Source: Mycolicibacterium mageritense
GTDB taxonomy: Bacteria > Actinomycetota > Actinomycetes > Mycobacteriales > Mycobacteriaceae
DNA length: 64,000 nt
NCBI RefSeq assembly: GCF_010727475.1
Contig: NZ_AP022567.1
Span: forward strand, 5,828,001 to 5,892,000
Direction of reading: 5' to 3'
Part shown: positions 7,903 to 17,234 of the stretch, in pieces
Layout: the number at the start of each line of letters is the position of its first letter
Position numbering within the stretch: the first letter of the stretch is position 1
Notes under the pieces: generated by a model
What the model was told of the DNA's origin: nothing
The model's database searches: none
The model's input: the letters and a program-made list of their open reading frames with translations, nothing else
Made by a program: the position numbers and the translations under genes

Positions 7903-8688
7903 TTAGTGATGGAGAATCTTGCCGAGAAAATCCTTGGCCCGGTCGGACTTCGGATTGTCGAAAAACTCGCTGGGTTCGGCGTCTTCGACGATCGCGCCGT
8001 CGGCCATGAACACCACGCGATGCGAGGCGCGGCGGGCGAAACCCATCTCGTGGGTGACCACGATCATCGTCATACCCTCACCCGCCAACGAGGTCATCAC
8101 CGCGAGCACCTCGTTGATCATCTCGGGATCGAGCGCACTGGTCGGCTCGTCGAACAGCATGACCTTGGGGTTCATCGCGAGTGACCGGGCGATCGCGACC
8201 CGCTGCTGCTGCCCGCCGGACAGCTGGGCGGGGTACTTGTCGGCCTGGTTGGCCACGCCGACCCGCTCCAGCAGCGCCATCGCCTTGTCGCGCGCCTCGG
8301 CCTTGGACTTGCGGCGCACCTTGACGGGCGCGAGCGTGACATTCTCCAGAATTGTCTTGTGCGCGAACAGGTTGAACGACTGGAACACCATGCCGACGTC
8401 TGAGCGCAGCTGGGCCAGCTTGCGGCCCTCGGCAGGCATGAGCTGACCGTCGACGGTGATGGTGCCGGAGTCGATGGTCTCCAGTCGGTTGATCGTGCGG
8501 CACAGCGTCGACTTGCCCGAACCCGACGGTCCCAGCACCACCACGACTTGGCCGCGGGCCACCTCGAGGTTGATGTCCTTGAGCACATGCAGGGATCCGA
8601 AGTGCTTGTTGACTGCCTGGAGTGAAATCATCGGCACGTCGGACGGCACCGGATTGTTGACCTGCGGCTGCGCGCCGGGGCTTCCCAT
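7903..8688 (-). CDS. gluA: Amino-acid ABC transporter ATPase GluA-like
   Basis: 261 residues from ATG 8688; ATG 8631, just before the conserved ISLQAVNKHFG, is a possible alternative. The nucleotide-binding domain is complete: Walker A GPSGSGKST, Q-loop VFQSFNLF, signature LSGGQQQR, Walker B VMLFDEPTSALD and the switch His in VVTHEM. This is the GlnQ/HisP class. It is the first gene of the leftward gluABCD operon. It diverges from miaB over 92 bp, which must hold both promoters. Confidence 0.93.
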   Translation of the reverse strand: MGSPGAQPQVNNPVPSDVPMISLQAVNKHFGSLHVLKDINLEVARGQVVVVLGPSGSGKSTLCRTINRLETIDSGTITVDGQLMPAEGRKLAQLRSDVGMVFQSFNLFAHKTILENVTLAPVKVRRKSKAEARDKAMALLERVGVANQADKYPAQLSGGQQQRVAIARSLAMNPKVMLFDEPTSALDPEMINEVLAVMTSLAGEGMTMIVVTHEMGFARRASHRVVFMADGAIVEDAEPSEFFDNPKSDRAKDFLGKILHH

Positions 8689-8780
8689 GGCAGGTGACCT
8701 TACCCAGGGAATGCGCAGCTTGCCTGCATCTTGTGAATCCGCGCGGTTAACGTTGTCGTCGCCTCCGTACCATTGGGGCC

Positions 8781-10346
8781 GTGACTTCGACGGTGACCCG
8801 GGATGCGGCGGCAGAGCGCGCTGCTGATTCCTCGTCGGGCCCACGCACATACCAGGTCCGCACCTACGGCTGCCAGATGAACGTCCACGATTCGGAGCGG
8901 TTGTCAGGGCTGCTGGAATCCGCTGGTTATGAGCGTGCCGCCGACGGGGCCGACGCCGACATCGTGGTGTTCAACACCTGTGCGGTGCGTGAGAACGCGG
9001 ACAACAAGCTCTACGGCAATCTCAGCCACCTGGCTCCCCGCAAGCAGTCGGACCCCAACATGCAGATCGCGGTGGGCGGATGCCTGGCGCAGAAGGACCG
9101 CGATACGGTGCTGAAGAAGGCGCCGTGGGTCGACGTGGTGTTCGGCACCCACAACATCGGCTCGTTGCCGACGCTGCTGGAGCGGGCCCGGCACAATCGC
9201 GAAGCCCAGGTCGAGATCGTCAACGCACTGCAGGAATTCCCGTCGACGCTGCCGGCGGCGCGCGAGTCCGCTTACGCCGCATGGGTTTCCATCTCGGTGG
9301 GCTGTAACAACACGTGTACGTTCTGCATCGTGCCCTCGCTGCGCGGCAAAGAGGTCGACCGCAGGCCCGGTGACATCCTGGCCGAGGTGCAGGCCCTGGT
9401 CGACCAGGGTGTGCTCGAGGTCACGCTGCTGGGGCAGAACGTGAATGCCTACGGCGTGTCGTTTTCGGACGAGCGCTTGCGCGAGGATCCGACAACTCCG
9501 CCGGAGTTGCCGCGTGACCGCGGCGCGTTCGCGAAGCTGCTGCGCGCGTGCGGCGGCATCGACGGGCTCGAACGTGTCCGGTTCACCTCACCACATCCGG
9601 CCGAGTTCACCGAAGACGTGATCGAGGCCATGGCCGAAACCCCGAATGTGTGCCCGACACTGCACATGCCGTTGCAATCGGGTTCCGACCGCATCCTCAA
9701 GGCGATGCGGCGGTCGTACCGGGCGGAACGGTATCTCGGCATCATCGACAAGGTGCGTGCCGCGATTCCGCACGCCGCGATCACCACCGACCTGATCGTC
9801 GGCTTCCCGGGCGAGACCGAAGAAGACTTCCAGGCCACCCTTGACGTGGTCGAACGGTCGCGATTCGCGAGCGCGTTCACCTTCCAGTACTCGATCCGCC
9901 CCGGCACCCCGGCCGCCGACATGCCCGACCAGTTGCCGAAAGCCGTTGTGACCGAGCGCTATCAGCGGCTGATCGAACTGCAGGAACGAATCTCGCTGCA
10001 GGAGAACCAGGCTCAGGTCGGCCGGGAGGTCGAGCTGCTCGTCGCCACCGGCGAGGGCCGCAAGGACGCCAGCACGGCCCGGATGTCGGGCCGGGCCCGC
10101 GACGGCCGGCTCGTGCATTTCGCGCCTGGGACCGGCGACATCCGCCCCGGCGACATCGTCGTCACCACCGTCACCGGCGCCGCGCCGCACCACTTGATCG
10201 CCGACGCCCCGATCGCGGCGCACCGGCGCACGCGGGCCGGGGACGCGCACGCGGCGGGACAGCGGCCGCGCACCGGCGTCGGCCTGGGAATGCCACGGAT
10301 CGGTGTGCCTGCACCCGCACCCGCGGCGGGAGGATGTGGCAGTTGA
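8781..10346 (+). CDS. miaB: tRNA-2-methylthio-N6-dimethylallyladenosine synthase MiaB
   Basis: 521 residues. MiaB is a radical-SAM methylthiotransferase that modifies A37 of tRNAs previously prenylated by MiaA. The UPF0004 domain cysteines are C31, C67 and C101. The radical-SAM cluster motif is C175-NNT-C179-TF-C182. The C-terminal TRAM region is at about residues 405-475 and a low-complexity Ala/Arg/Pro tail follows. The GTG start gives MTSTVTRD. miaA is about 3.7 kb further on in the same orientation. The stop overlaps the next gene by 13 nt. Confidence 0.95.
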   Translation: MTSTVTRDAAAERAADSSSGPRTYQVRTYGCQMNVHDSERLSGLLESAGYERAADGADADIVVFNTCAVRENADNKLYGNLSHLAPRKQSDPNMQIAVGGCLAQKDRDTVLKKAPWVDVVFGTHNIGSLPTLLERARHNREAQVEIVNALQEFPSTLPAARESAYAAWVSISVGCNNTCTFCIVPSLRGKEVDRRPGDILAEVQALVDQGVLEVTLLGQNVNAYGVSFSDERLREDPTTPPELPRDRGAFAKLLRACGGIDGLERVRFTSPHPAEFTEDVIEAMAETPNVCPTLHMPLQSGSDRILKAMRRSYRAERYLGIIDKVRAAIPHAAITTDLIVGFPGETEEDFQATLDVVERSRFASAFTFQYSIRPGTPAADMPDQLPKAVVTERYQRLIELQERISLQENQAQVGREVELLVATGEGRKDASTARMSGRARDGRLVHFAPGTGDIRPGDIVVTTVTGAAPHHLIADAPIAAHRRTRAGDAHAAGQRPRTGVGLGMPRIGVPAPAPAAGGCGS

Positions 10347-10969
10347 GCAACGAGGGTGACTTCGATCAGTTCAAAGGTGACCTCGACGCCGTCGAACGCA
10401 AGATCGCCCGCGAGTTCGACCCCGGCCCGCGGGCCTTGGTGGTGGCGATCCTCGTCTTCGTCGTCCTGATCTCGTTCGTGCTGCCGCACACCGGGTCCAG
10501 CAAGGGTTTCGACGTGCTGGTCGGTGACGCCACCGCGATCGCCGACGGGATCTCGCTGCCGTCACGCGTGTTCACCTGGCTGGCCCTGGTGTTCTCGGTG
10601 GGGTTCTCGACGTTGGCGCTGCTGACCCGGCGCTGGGCGTTGGCCTGGATCGCGCTGGCCGGATCGGCTGTCGCGAGCGCGCTCGGCATGTTGGCGGTGT
10701 GGTCGCGCCAGACCGCGGTCGGCCATCCGGGGCCGGGGATCGGGCTCATCATCGCGTGGATCGCGGTGGTCGTGCTGACCTTCCACTGGGCCCGCGTGGT
10801 GTGGTCGCGCACCGCGGTTCAGCTGGCCGCCGAGGAGGAGCGCAGGCAGGCCGCCGCCAAGCGCGCGCAGCGCGGCCTGCTCGACGACGTCGCCGACAAT
10901 GGCGGTGTCACCGGCAACGACGACTCGGACGACACCGACCCCGGCGGCGACAAGCCGGATCGGCCCTAG
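10334..10969 (+). CDS. Rv2732c-like membrane protein
   Basis: Up to 211 residues; ATG 10334 overlaps miaB by 13 nt and a TTG at 10343 is an alternative start. Four hydrophobic segments are seen, at about residues 32-52, 80-98, 100-120 and 132-150. The C-terminus is a charged helix (AAEEERRQAAAKRAQR) followed by an Asp/Gly-rich tail. It is conserved next to miaB in mycobacteria, but its function is unknown. Its TAG shares the palindrome CTAG with the stop of the convergent DUF349 gene. Confidence 0.75.
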   Translation: MWQLSNEGDFDQFKGDLDAVERKIAREFDPGPRALVVAILVFVVLISFVLPHTGSSKGFDVLVGDATAIADGISLPSRVFTWLALVFSVGFSTLALLTRRWALAWIALAGSAVASALGMLAVWSRQTAVGHPGPGIGLIIAWIAVVVLTFHWARVVWSRTAVQLAAEEERRQAAAKRAQRGLLDDVADNGGVTGNDDSDDTDPGGDKPDRP

Positions 10970-12285
10970 CGGCGCTTCTCCAGCGACTCGGCCGCCGCGT
11001 CGGCCCACTGGCGCCACTGCTCGGCGCTGGCCCGCGCGGCCTCGGCGTCTTTCGTGCGGCCCGCGGCCTCGGCCTTCTCGGCCTGCCGCTCGTACTGCTC
11101 GACTCGGGCCCGGAACTGGTCGGCGCGGGCCTTGGCCTCCGGGTCGACCCCACCCGTGGGAGCGTCGCGGATCTTCTTCTCCACGGCGCGCAGGCGCCGT
11201 TCCAGATCAGCGCTGCGCTCACGCGGTACCTTGCCGATCGCGTCCCACTTGTCGCCGATGGTCCGCAGCGCCGCGCGGGCGGCGTCGAGGTCGCTGGTGT
11301 CGATCTTCTCGGCCTCGGCGAGCAGGGCTTCCTTCGCGGCGGCGTTCGCCTTGAATTCGGCGTCCCGTTCGGCGTTGGCGGCGTTGCGTGCCGAGAAGAA
11401 CGTGTCCTGCGCGGCCTTGAACCGCTGCCACAACGCGTCGTCGACGTCCTTGGACGCCCGGCCCGCGGCCTTCCACTCGGCCAGCAGATCCCGGAAGGCG
11501 GCCCCGGTAGCGCCCCAGTCGGTCGAGCCGACGAGTTCCTCGGCGCGCTGACACAGCGCCTCCTTGGCCTGGCGGGCCCCGACCCGGCCGCGGTCGAGCT
11601 CGGCGAAATGCGAACCGCGACGGCGGTTGAAGGTCTCCCTGGCCGCCGAATAACGCTTCCACAGCGCGTCGTCGGTCTTACGGTCCAGGCCCGTGATGGT
11701 GCGCCACTCGTCGAGGATTTCCCGCAGGCGGTCACCTGCGGCCTTCCACTGCGTGGCGTTGGCGGCCAGATCCTCGGCTTCGGCGGCGAGTGCCTCCTTG
11801 CGGGCGGTCTGCGCGGCGCGCTGTTCGTCGCGGTGCGCCCGCTCGGTCTGCGCGGCCGCGTCGGCCTGCTCCAGGATCGCCGACAACCGCGCCTCGAGCG
11901 CGTCGACATCGCCGAGAACCGCTGCGGTGGGCAGGCTTTCGGCCAGCGACGCGGCAGCCGACTTGATCTTGCGCGCGTCTCCGGTGCCGGAGGTGAGCCG
12001 ACGTTCGAGCAGCGCCACCTCGGTGTGCAGATCGTCGAAGCGCCTGCCGAAGTGCGCGTATGCCGACTCGGTGTCACCGGCCTGCCAGGAGCCGATCACG
12101 CGCTCGCCGGATCCGGTGATGAGCCACACCGTGCCGTCGTCGTCCACGCGGCCGAACCGGTGCGGATCGCTCGTGGGTGCGACGGGAACAACCGGGGCGG
12201 TCTTGCTGGGGTGGGGCACCGGGCGAGGTCGCCCGGGTCGAGGGGTGGGTTTGGGGGCAGCTCCGCCTGGACCGCTGGTTGTCAT
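10966..12285 (-). CDS. DUF349 coiled-coil protein (Rv2731-like)
   Basis: 439 residues from ATG 12285, chosen because a strong GGAGGAG stands 6-7 nt upstream. The N-terminus is Pro-rich (about residues 1-45) and then has a small folded part (FGRVDDDGTVWLITGSGERVIGSW). From about residue 80 onward it is a series of DUF349 helical repeats, with LAEWKAAGRASKDVDDALWQRFKAAQDTFF as the clearest unit. It is highly charged and coiled-coil in character. The function is unknown; DUF349 proteins elsewhere have been linked to nucleic-acid or ribosome-associated roles. It converges on the Rv2732c-like gene with a shared CTAG stop. Confidence 0.85.
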   Translation of the reverse strand: MTTSGPGGAAPKPTPRPGRPRPVPHPSKTAPVVPVAPTSDPHRFGRVDDDGTVWLITGSGERVIGSWQAGDTESAYAHFGRRFDDLHTEVALLERRLTSGTGDARKIKSAAASLAESLPTAAVLGDVDALEARLSAILEQADAAAQTERAHRDEQRAAQTARKEALAAEAEDLAANATQWKAAGDRLREILDEWRTITGLDRKTDDALWKRYSAARETFNRRRGSHFAELDRGRVGARQAKEALCQRAEELVGSTDWGATGAAFRDLLAEWKAAGRASKDVDDALWQRFKAAQDTFFSARNAANAERDAEFKANAAAKEALLAEAEKIDTSDLDAARAALRTIGDKWDAIGKVPRERSADLERRLRAVEKKIRDAPTGGVDPEAKARADQFRARVEQYERQAEKAEAAGRTKDAEAARASAEQWRQWADAAAESLEKRR

Positions 12286-12435
12286 ATCCACTCCTCCGTA
12301 CTCCGCGCAGTTGCCCACGCACCTGCCGCGCAACGCGGCGCCCGATTGCTGTTTCCGATCGCTATTCAAGCAGGTCGTGTTGTGTCCTGCCCATGCCTTT
12401 AGGCTCAATGGCTCCACAAACTCTGGAGGACGCCG

Positions 12436-13311
12436 GTGGCCAAGGCTGATTTCGCCGCGCTACTCGCGCTGGGAGCAGCACTGTTCATCGCGATCGGCGA
12501 CGTCATCCACCTGCGCTCGGCACACGGGGTCAGCGATGCGCCCGCGGGCCAATTCGGCCTGTTCACCCGGCTCTTGCGGGATCCGCGATGGTGGTCGGGC
12601 AGCCTGGTCGCGGCCGTCGGATTCGCGCTGCAGGCCGCCGCACTCGGGCTGGGCTCGGTGTTGCTGGTACAGGCCCTGCTGGTGACGTCGCTGCTGTTCG
12701 CGCTGCCGATCAACGCGTGGCTCAACCATCGGCGAGTGACCCGGTGGCAGTGGCTGTGGGCCGCGCTGCTCGCCGCTTCGGTCGCGGTGATCGTCACCGT
12801 GGGCAACCCGACGGCGGGCCACGCCCGTGGTGCGTGGGAGACCTGGGCGGTCGTGATCGTCGTGCTCGGCTCGGTGCTCGCGCTGTGCCTGCTCGGCGCC
12901 CGGCTCGGATCCGGACCGGTCAGCGCGGTGCTGCTGGCCGTGGTGTCCGGTGTGCTGTGGGGCGTGTTCGCGGTGCTGACCAAAGGCGTGGTGGACCGGC
13001 TGGACCACGGGGTCTGGGCGCTGCTCGCGGCACCCGAGCTGTACGTGTGGGCCGCTGTCGCAGTGGCAGGCACGGCGGTGCAACAGTCGTCGTTCCGCGC
13101 AGGTGCGCTCACCGCGTCGTTGCCGACCATGACGGTCACCGAACCCGTGGTGGCATCGGCACTGGGCATCGCCGTGCTCGGCGAGACGCTGCGACCCGGG
13201 GACACGGGCTGGTTGGTGCTGATCGTCGCGATCGGCGCGATGGTGCTGGCCACCGCGGCATTGGCCCGCGGGGAGGCCGCCAGCGAACAGTCGGTGGCCG
13301 GCGAGCACTAG
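12436..13311 (+). CDS. DMT-superfamily (EamA-like) transporter, Rv2729c-like
   Basis: 291 residues from GTG 12436, behind CTGGAGGAC. Nine to ten hydrophobic segments span the protein, arranged as two repeats around a central LLGARLGSG loop. This is the pattern of the drug/metabolite transporter superfamily. The substrate is unknown. It starts the rightward cluster with the dioxygenase-like gene, miaA and dapF; the gap to the next gene is 9 nt. Confidence 0.78.
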   Translation: MAKADFAALLALGAALFIAIGDVIHLRSAHGVSDAPAGQFGLFTRLLRDPRWWSGSLVAAVGFALQAAALGLGSVLLVQALLVTSLLFALPINAWLNHRRVTRWQWLWAALLAASVAVIVTVGNPTAGHARGAWETWAVVIVVLGSVLALCLLGARLGSGPVSAVLLAVVSGVLWGVFAVLTKGVVDRLDHGVWALLAAPELYVWAAVAVAGTAVQQSSFRAGALTASLPTMTVTEPVVASALGIAVLGETLRPGDTGWLVLIVAIGAMVLATAALARGEAASEQSVAGEH

Positions 13312-13320
13312 TTTGGACGC

Positions 13321-14004
13321 GTGCTGAGTGCCATCGCGATCATCCCGTCGGCACCCGTCCTGGTTCCGCAACTGGCCGGTGCGGCCGCCGCAGAGGTCGC
13401 CGACCTGCGCGCGGCGGTGATCGACGCCGCGAAGACACTGCCCAGGCGCTGGGTCGCGGTCGGTGTCGGCGCGTGCGATCGCGTGGTGGGACCGGAGTCG
13501 AGCGGGACGTTCGCCGGGTACGGCGTCGACGTGCCGGTGACGTTGGGCCCGGCGGGCGGCGCCCCCACCGAACTGCCACTGTGCGCGCTCATCGCGGGCT
13601 GGGTGCGCGCACTGGCCGGTGCCGACGTCCGCGCCGAGGTCCGTGCGTACGCCGAATCCCACTCGGCTGACAGCGCGCTCGACCACGGCCGACGCCTGCG
13701 ATCCGAGATCGACGAATCCGCCGACGCCGTCGGTGTTCTCGTCGTCGCCGACGGTGCCAACACGCTCACACCGCCCGCGCCGGGCGGTTACGACCCGGAG
13801 TCGGTGGCCGTGCAGCGCGAGCTCGACGACGCGTTGGCTGCGGGCGATGCGGCCGTCCTGACCCGCTTGCCGGCCGCTGTCCTCGGCCGCGTCGCGTATC
13901 AGGTGCTGGCCGGCCTGTGCGAACCCGCGCCGCGATCGGCGCGCGAGCTCTACCGGGGCGCGCCGTACGGCGTCGGATACTTCGTGGGGGTGTGGACGCC
14001 ATGA
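13321..14004 (+). CDS. Class III extradiol dioxygenase-like protein (Rv2728c-like)
   Basis: 227 residues. The N-terminus (MLSAIAIIPSAPVLVPQLAG) and the later VVADGANTLTPPAPGGYDPES segment resemble the mycobacterial proteins annotated as class III extradiol ring-cleavage dioxygenase-like. The metal-binding histidines of active dioxygenases are not obvious: the expected HG/HxG positions hold other residues. Enzymatic activity is therefore doubtful and the true role is unknown. The stop overlaps the miaA ATG (ATGA), implying coupled translation. Confidence 0.65.
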   Translation: MLSAIAIIPSAPVLVPQLAGAAAAEVADLRAAVIDAAKTLPRRWVAVGVGACDRVVGPESSGTFAGYGVDVPVTLGPAGGAPTELPLCALIAGWVRALAGADVRAEVRAYAESHSADSALDHGRRLRSEIDESADAVGVLVVADGANTLTPPAPGGYDPESVAVQRELDDALAAGDAAVLTRLPAAVLGRVAYQVLAGLCEPAPRSARELYRGAPYGVGYFVGVWTP

Positions 14005-14906
14005 GACCGCTGGCCGTGATCGGACCGACCGGTACCGGCAAATCCGCGCTGGCGCTGGAGCTCGCCGAACAACTCGGTGGCGAAATCGTGAATGCCGACG
14101 CGATGCAGCTCTACCGCGGCATGGACATCGGCACCGCCAAGCTTGCGCCTGCCGAGCGCCGCGGCATCCCGCATCACCAACTCGACGTGCTCGACGTCAC
14201 CGAGACCGCGACCGTGGCCCGCTACCAGGAAGCCGCGGCAGCCGACGTCGAGGCCATCGCGGCGCGTGGCGCGGTGCCCGTCATCGTCGGCGGATCCATG
14301 CTCTACATCCAGTCGCTGCTCGACGAATGGGCGTTCCCGGCCACCGATCCGGTGGTGCGCGCCCGCTGGGAGAATCGGCTCGCCCAGGTCGGCGTCGCAG
14401 CGCTGCACGCCGAGCTGACCCGGGTCGATCCCGCGGCGGGGGCGTCGATCCTGCCCACCGACGGCAGGCGCATCGTGCGGGCGCTGGAGGTCGTCGAGCT
14501 GACGGGGCAGCCGTTCGCGGCGTCGGCGCCGACCATCGGAGCGCCGCGTTGGGACACCGCGATCATCGGATTGGATTGGGACACAGCGATTCTCGATGAG
14601 CGTCTGGCGTTGCGCACCGAGAAGATGTTCGCCGACGGGCTGGTGGGCGAGGTGCGATCGTTGATCGACCGGGGCCTGCGCGACGGGGTCACCGCGGCGC
14701 GGGCCCTGGGCTATGCGCAGGTGCTCGCCGACCTCGACGCGGGGGGAGACGGCTCGGCCGCACAGGAGCCGACGTTCATCGGTACGCGCCGCTACGTGCG
14801 GCGGCAGCGGTCCTGGTTCCGCCGCGACCACCGGGTGGTGTGGCTGGACGGCGCCGCCGACGGATTGGTGGCCGAAGCCCTGCGCGTGTGGCGGCACGTA
14901 TCCTGA
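14001..14906 (+). CDS. miaA: tRNA dimethylallyltransferase MiaA
   Basis: 301 residues from ATG 14001; GTG 13992 is an upstream option. MiaA transfers a dimethylallyl group to A37 of tRNAs, the substrate for MiaB. The P-loop GPTGTGKSAL is at residues 9-18. It is followed by the substrate-binding ADAMQLYRGMDIGTAK and the PTDGRRIVRALEV motif. The C-terminal RRYVRRQRSWFRRD motif is complete. It overlaps the upstream gene by 4 nt and precedes dapF by 4 nt. Confidence 0.96.
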   Translation: MRPLAVIGPTGTGKSALALELAEQLGGEIVNADAMQLYRGMDIGTAKLAPAERRGIPHHQLDVLDVTETATVARYQEAAAADVEAIAARGAVPVIVGGSMLYIQSLLDEWAFPATDPVVRARWENRLAQVGVAALHAELTRVDPAAGASILPTDGRRIVRALEVVELTGQPFAASAPTIGAPRWDTAIIGLDWDTAILDERLALRTEKMFADGLVGEVRSLIDRGLRDGVTAARALGYAQVLADLDAGGDGSAAQEPTFIGTRRYVRRQRSWFRRDHRVVWLDGAADGLVAEALRVWRHVS

Positions 14907-14910
14907 ACAG

Positions 14911-15777
14911 GTGATCTTCGCCAAGGGGCACGGCACCCAGAACGACTTCGTGGTGCTGCCCGACCTCGATGCCCAGCTGTCGCTGGCGCCGGCCGCGGTG
15001 GCCGCGCTGTGCGACCGGCGCCGGGGTCTGGGCGCCGACGGCGTGCTGCGCGTGACGACGGCAGGCGCCGCGCTGGCCGCCGGTGTGTTCGATCGCATCC
15101 CCGACGGCGTGGCCGCCGGCGACTGGTACATGGACTACCGCAACGCCGACGGCTCGATCGCGCAGATGTGCGGCAACGGTGTCCGGGTGTTCGCGCACTA
15201 TCTGCGGGCCTCGGGGCTGGAATCGGCCGACGAGTTCGTGGTCGGCTCGCTGGCGGGGCCACGGCCGGTGGTGCTGCATCGCGCCGATGCCACCGAGGCC
15301 GAGGTGACTGTCGAGATGGGCAAGGCCAACCGGTTCGGCACCGGATCGGCAACCGTCGGCGGCCGCACCTTCACGGGGCTGGCCGTCGACGTCGGGAACC
15401 CGCACCTGGCGTGTGTCGGGGTGACCGCGGACGAGTTGGCGGCCCTCGATGTCGGGGCGCCCGTGTCATTCGACACCCAGCTGTTTCCCGGCGGGGTCAA
15501 CATCGAGATCTTGACCGCGCCGGTCGACGGCGCGGTGGCCATGCGCGTGCACGAACGCGGCGTGGGCGAAACCCGGTCATGTGGAACCGGAACCGTCGCG
15601 GCCACGGTCGCGGCGCTGGCACATCAGGGCGCCGACACCGGCACCCTGCAGGTGCGGATACCCGGCGGCGAGGTGACGGTGACCGTCACCGAATCCACCA
15701 GCTATCTGCGTGGGCCATCGGTTCTGCTGGCCCGCGGTGAACTGTCCGAGGAGTGGTGGACCGCTGTACACGCGTAA
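14911..15777 (+). CDS. dapF: Diaminopimelate epimerase DapF
   Basis: 288 residues from GTG 14911. It converts LL-diaminopimelate to the meso form, needed for lysine and peptidoglycan. The two catalytic cysteines are Cys87 (QMCGNGVRVF) and Cys224 (RSCGTGTVA). The N-terminal KGHGTQNDFVV binding motif is intact. The gene is packed behind miaA and shortly before hflX, as in M. tuberculosis. Confidence 0.97.
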   Translation: MIFAKGHGTQNDFVVLPDLDAQLSLAPAAVAALCDRRRGLGADGVLRVTTAGAALAAGVFDRIPDGVAAGDWYMDYRNADGSIAQMCGNGVRVFAHYLRASGLESADEFVVGSLAGPRPVVLHRADATEAEVTVEMGKANRFGTGSATVGGRTFTGLAVDVGNPHLACVGVTADELAALDVGAPVSFDTQLFPGGVNIEILTAPVDGAVAMRVHERGVGETRSCGTGTVAATVAALAHQGADTGTLQVRIPGGEVTVTVTESTSYLRGPSVLLARGELSEEWWTAVHA

Positions 15778-15822
15778 TTGGGATGCACAACCGGAGCTGA
15801 CCGTGTCAACCTGTATTCACAT

Positions 15823-17223
15823 ATGACGTATCCAGAAACACCCAGCACCGGTGAGCTGGCCCTTGAGGACCGCGCATCGTTGCGCCGCGTCGCCGGACTC
15901 TCCACCGAACTTGCCGACGTCACCGAGGTCGAATACCGCCAGCTCCGCCTGGAACGGGTCGTGCTGGTCGGTGTGTGGACCGACGGCAGCGCGGCCGACG
16001 CCGACGCCAGCCTCGCCGAACTCGCGGCCCTGGCCGAGACCGCGGGCTCCGAAGTGCTCGAAGGTTTGATCCAACGCCGCGACAAGCCGGACCCGTCCAC
16101 CTACATCGGCTCGGGCAAGGCCGCCGAACTGCGGGAAGTGGTGCTGGCCACCGGGGCCGACACCGTGATCTGCGACGGCGAGCTGTCGCCGGCTCAGCTC
16201 AACGCGCTGGAGAAGGCCGTCAAGGTCAAGGTCATCGACCGCACGGCGCTGATCCTCGACATCTTTGCCCAGCACGCCACGAGCCGCGAAGGCAAGGCCC
16301 AGGTGTCGCTGGCCCAGATGGAGTACATGCTGCCCAGGCTGCGCGGCTGGGGTGAATCGATGTCCCGGCAGGCCGGCGGCCGGGCCGGCGGCGCGGGTGG
16401 CGGTGTGGGCACCCGTGGTCCCGGCGAGACCAAGATCGAGACCGACCGTCGGCGGATCCGCGAGCGGATGGCCAAGCTGCGCCGCGAGATCCGCGACATG
16501 AAGAAGATCCGCGACACGCAGCGCAGCCGGCGCCTCTCGGCCGACGTGGCCTCGGTGGCCATCGTCGGATACACCAACGCCGGCAAGTCGAGCCTGCTCA
16601 ATGCCTTGACCGGGGCGGGCGTGCTCGTCGAGAACGCGTTGTTCGCGACGCTCGAACCCACCACGCGCCGTGGCGAATTCGACGACGGCAGGCCGTTCGT
16701 ACTGACCGACACCGTGGGCTTCGTGCGGCACCTGCCCACGCAGCTGGTCGAGGCGTTCCGGTCCACGCTCGAGGAAGTGGTCGATGCCGATCTGCTGGTG
16801 CACGTGGTCGACGGCTCAGACGCCAACCCGCTCGCGCAGATCAGCGCGGTGCGGCAGGTGATCAGCGATGTGATCGCCGAGCACGACGGGCGTCGAGCGC
16901 CGGAACTGTTGGTGGTCAACAAGATCGACGCGACCGGTGATCTCGCGCTGGCCCAGTTGCGGCGCGCGCTGCCCGACGCGGTGTTCGTCTCAGCGCACAC
17001 GGGTGACGGCCTGGAGCGGCTGCGGCAGCGGATGGGGGAGTTGGTCGAGCCGACCGACACCATGGTCGACGTGACCATTCCCTACGACCGCGGCGACCTG
17101 GTGGCCAAAGTCCACGCCGACGGTCGTGTCGACGCGACCGAGCACACGGCCGACGGCACCAGGATCAAGGCCCGCGTGCCGGTGGCCCTGGCGGCCAGTC
17201 TCGGGGAGTACACCACCTTCTGA
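15823..17223 (+). CDS. hflX: GTPase HflX
   Basis: 466 residues from ATG 15823. The frame extends to TTG 15778 immediately after dapF, so a slightly longer protein is possible. HflX is a ribosome-splitting GTPase; mycobacterial HflX is linked to macrolide tolerance. The HflX N-terminal domain is followed by a Gly-rich linker (GGRAGGAGGGVGTRGPGETKIETDRR) and a helical hairpin. The GTPase domain has G1 GYTNAGKSS, G3 DTVGF and G4 NKID. A short C-terminal domain closes the protein. Confidence 0.95.
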   Translation: MTYPETPSTGELALEDRASLRRVAGLSTELADVTEVEYRQLRLERVVLVGVWTDGSAADADASLAELAALAETAGSEVLEGLIQRRDKPDPSTYIGSGKAAELREVVLATGADTVICDGELSPAQLNALEKAVKVKVIDRTALILDIFAQHATSREGKAQVSLAQMEYMLPRLRGWGESMSRQAGGRAGGAGGGVGTRGPGETKIETDRRRIRERMAKLRREIRDMKKIRDTQRSRRLSADVASVAIVGYTNAGKSSLLNALTGAGVLVENALFATLEPTTRRGEFDDGRPFVLTDTVGFVRHLPTQLVEAFRSTLEEVVDADLLVHVVDGSDANPLAQISAVRQVISDVIAEHDGRRAPELLVVNKIDATGDLALAQLRRALPDAVFVSAHTGDGLERLRQRMGELVEPTDTMVDVTIPYDRGDLVAKVHADGRVDATEHTADGTRIKARVPVALAASLGEYTTF

Positions 17224-17234
17224 GTGCTCGGCGG

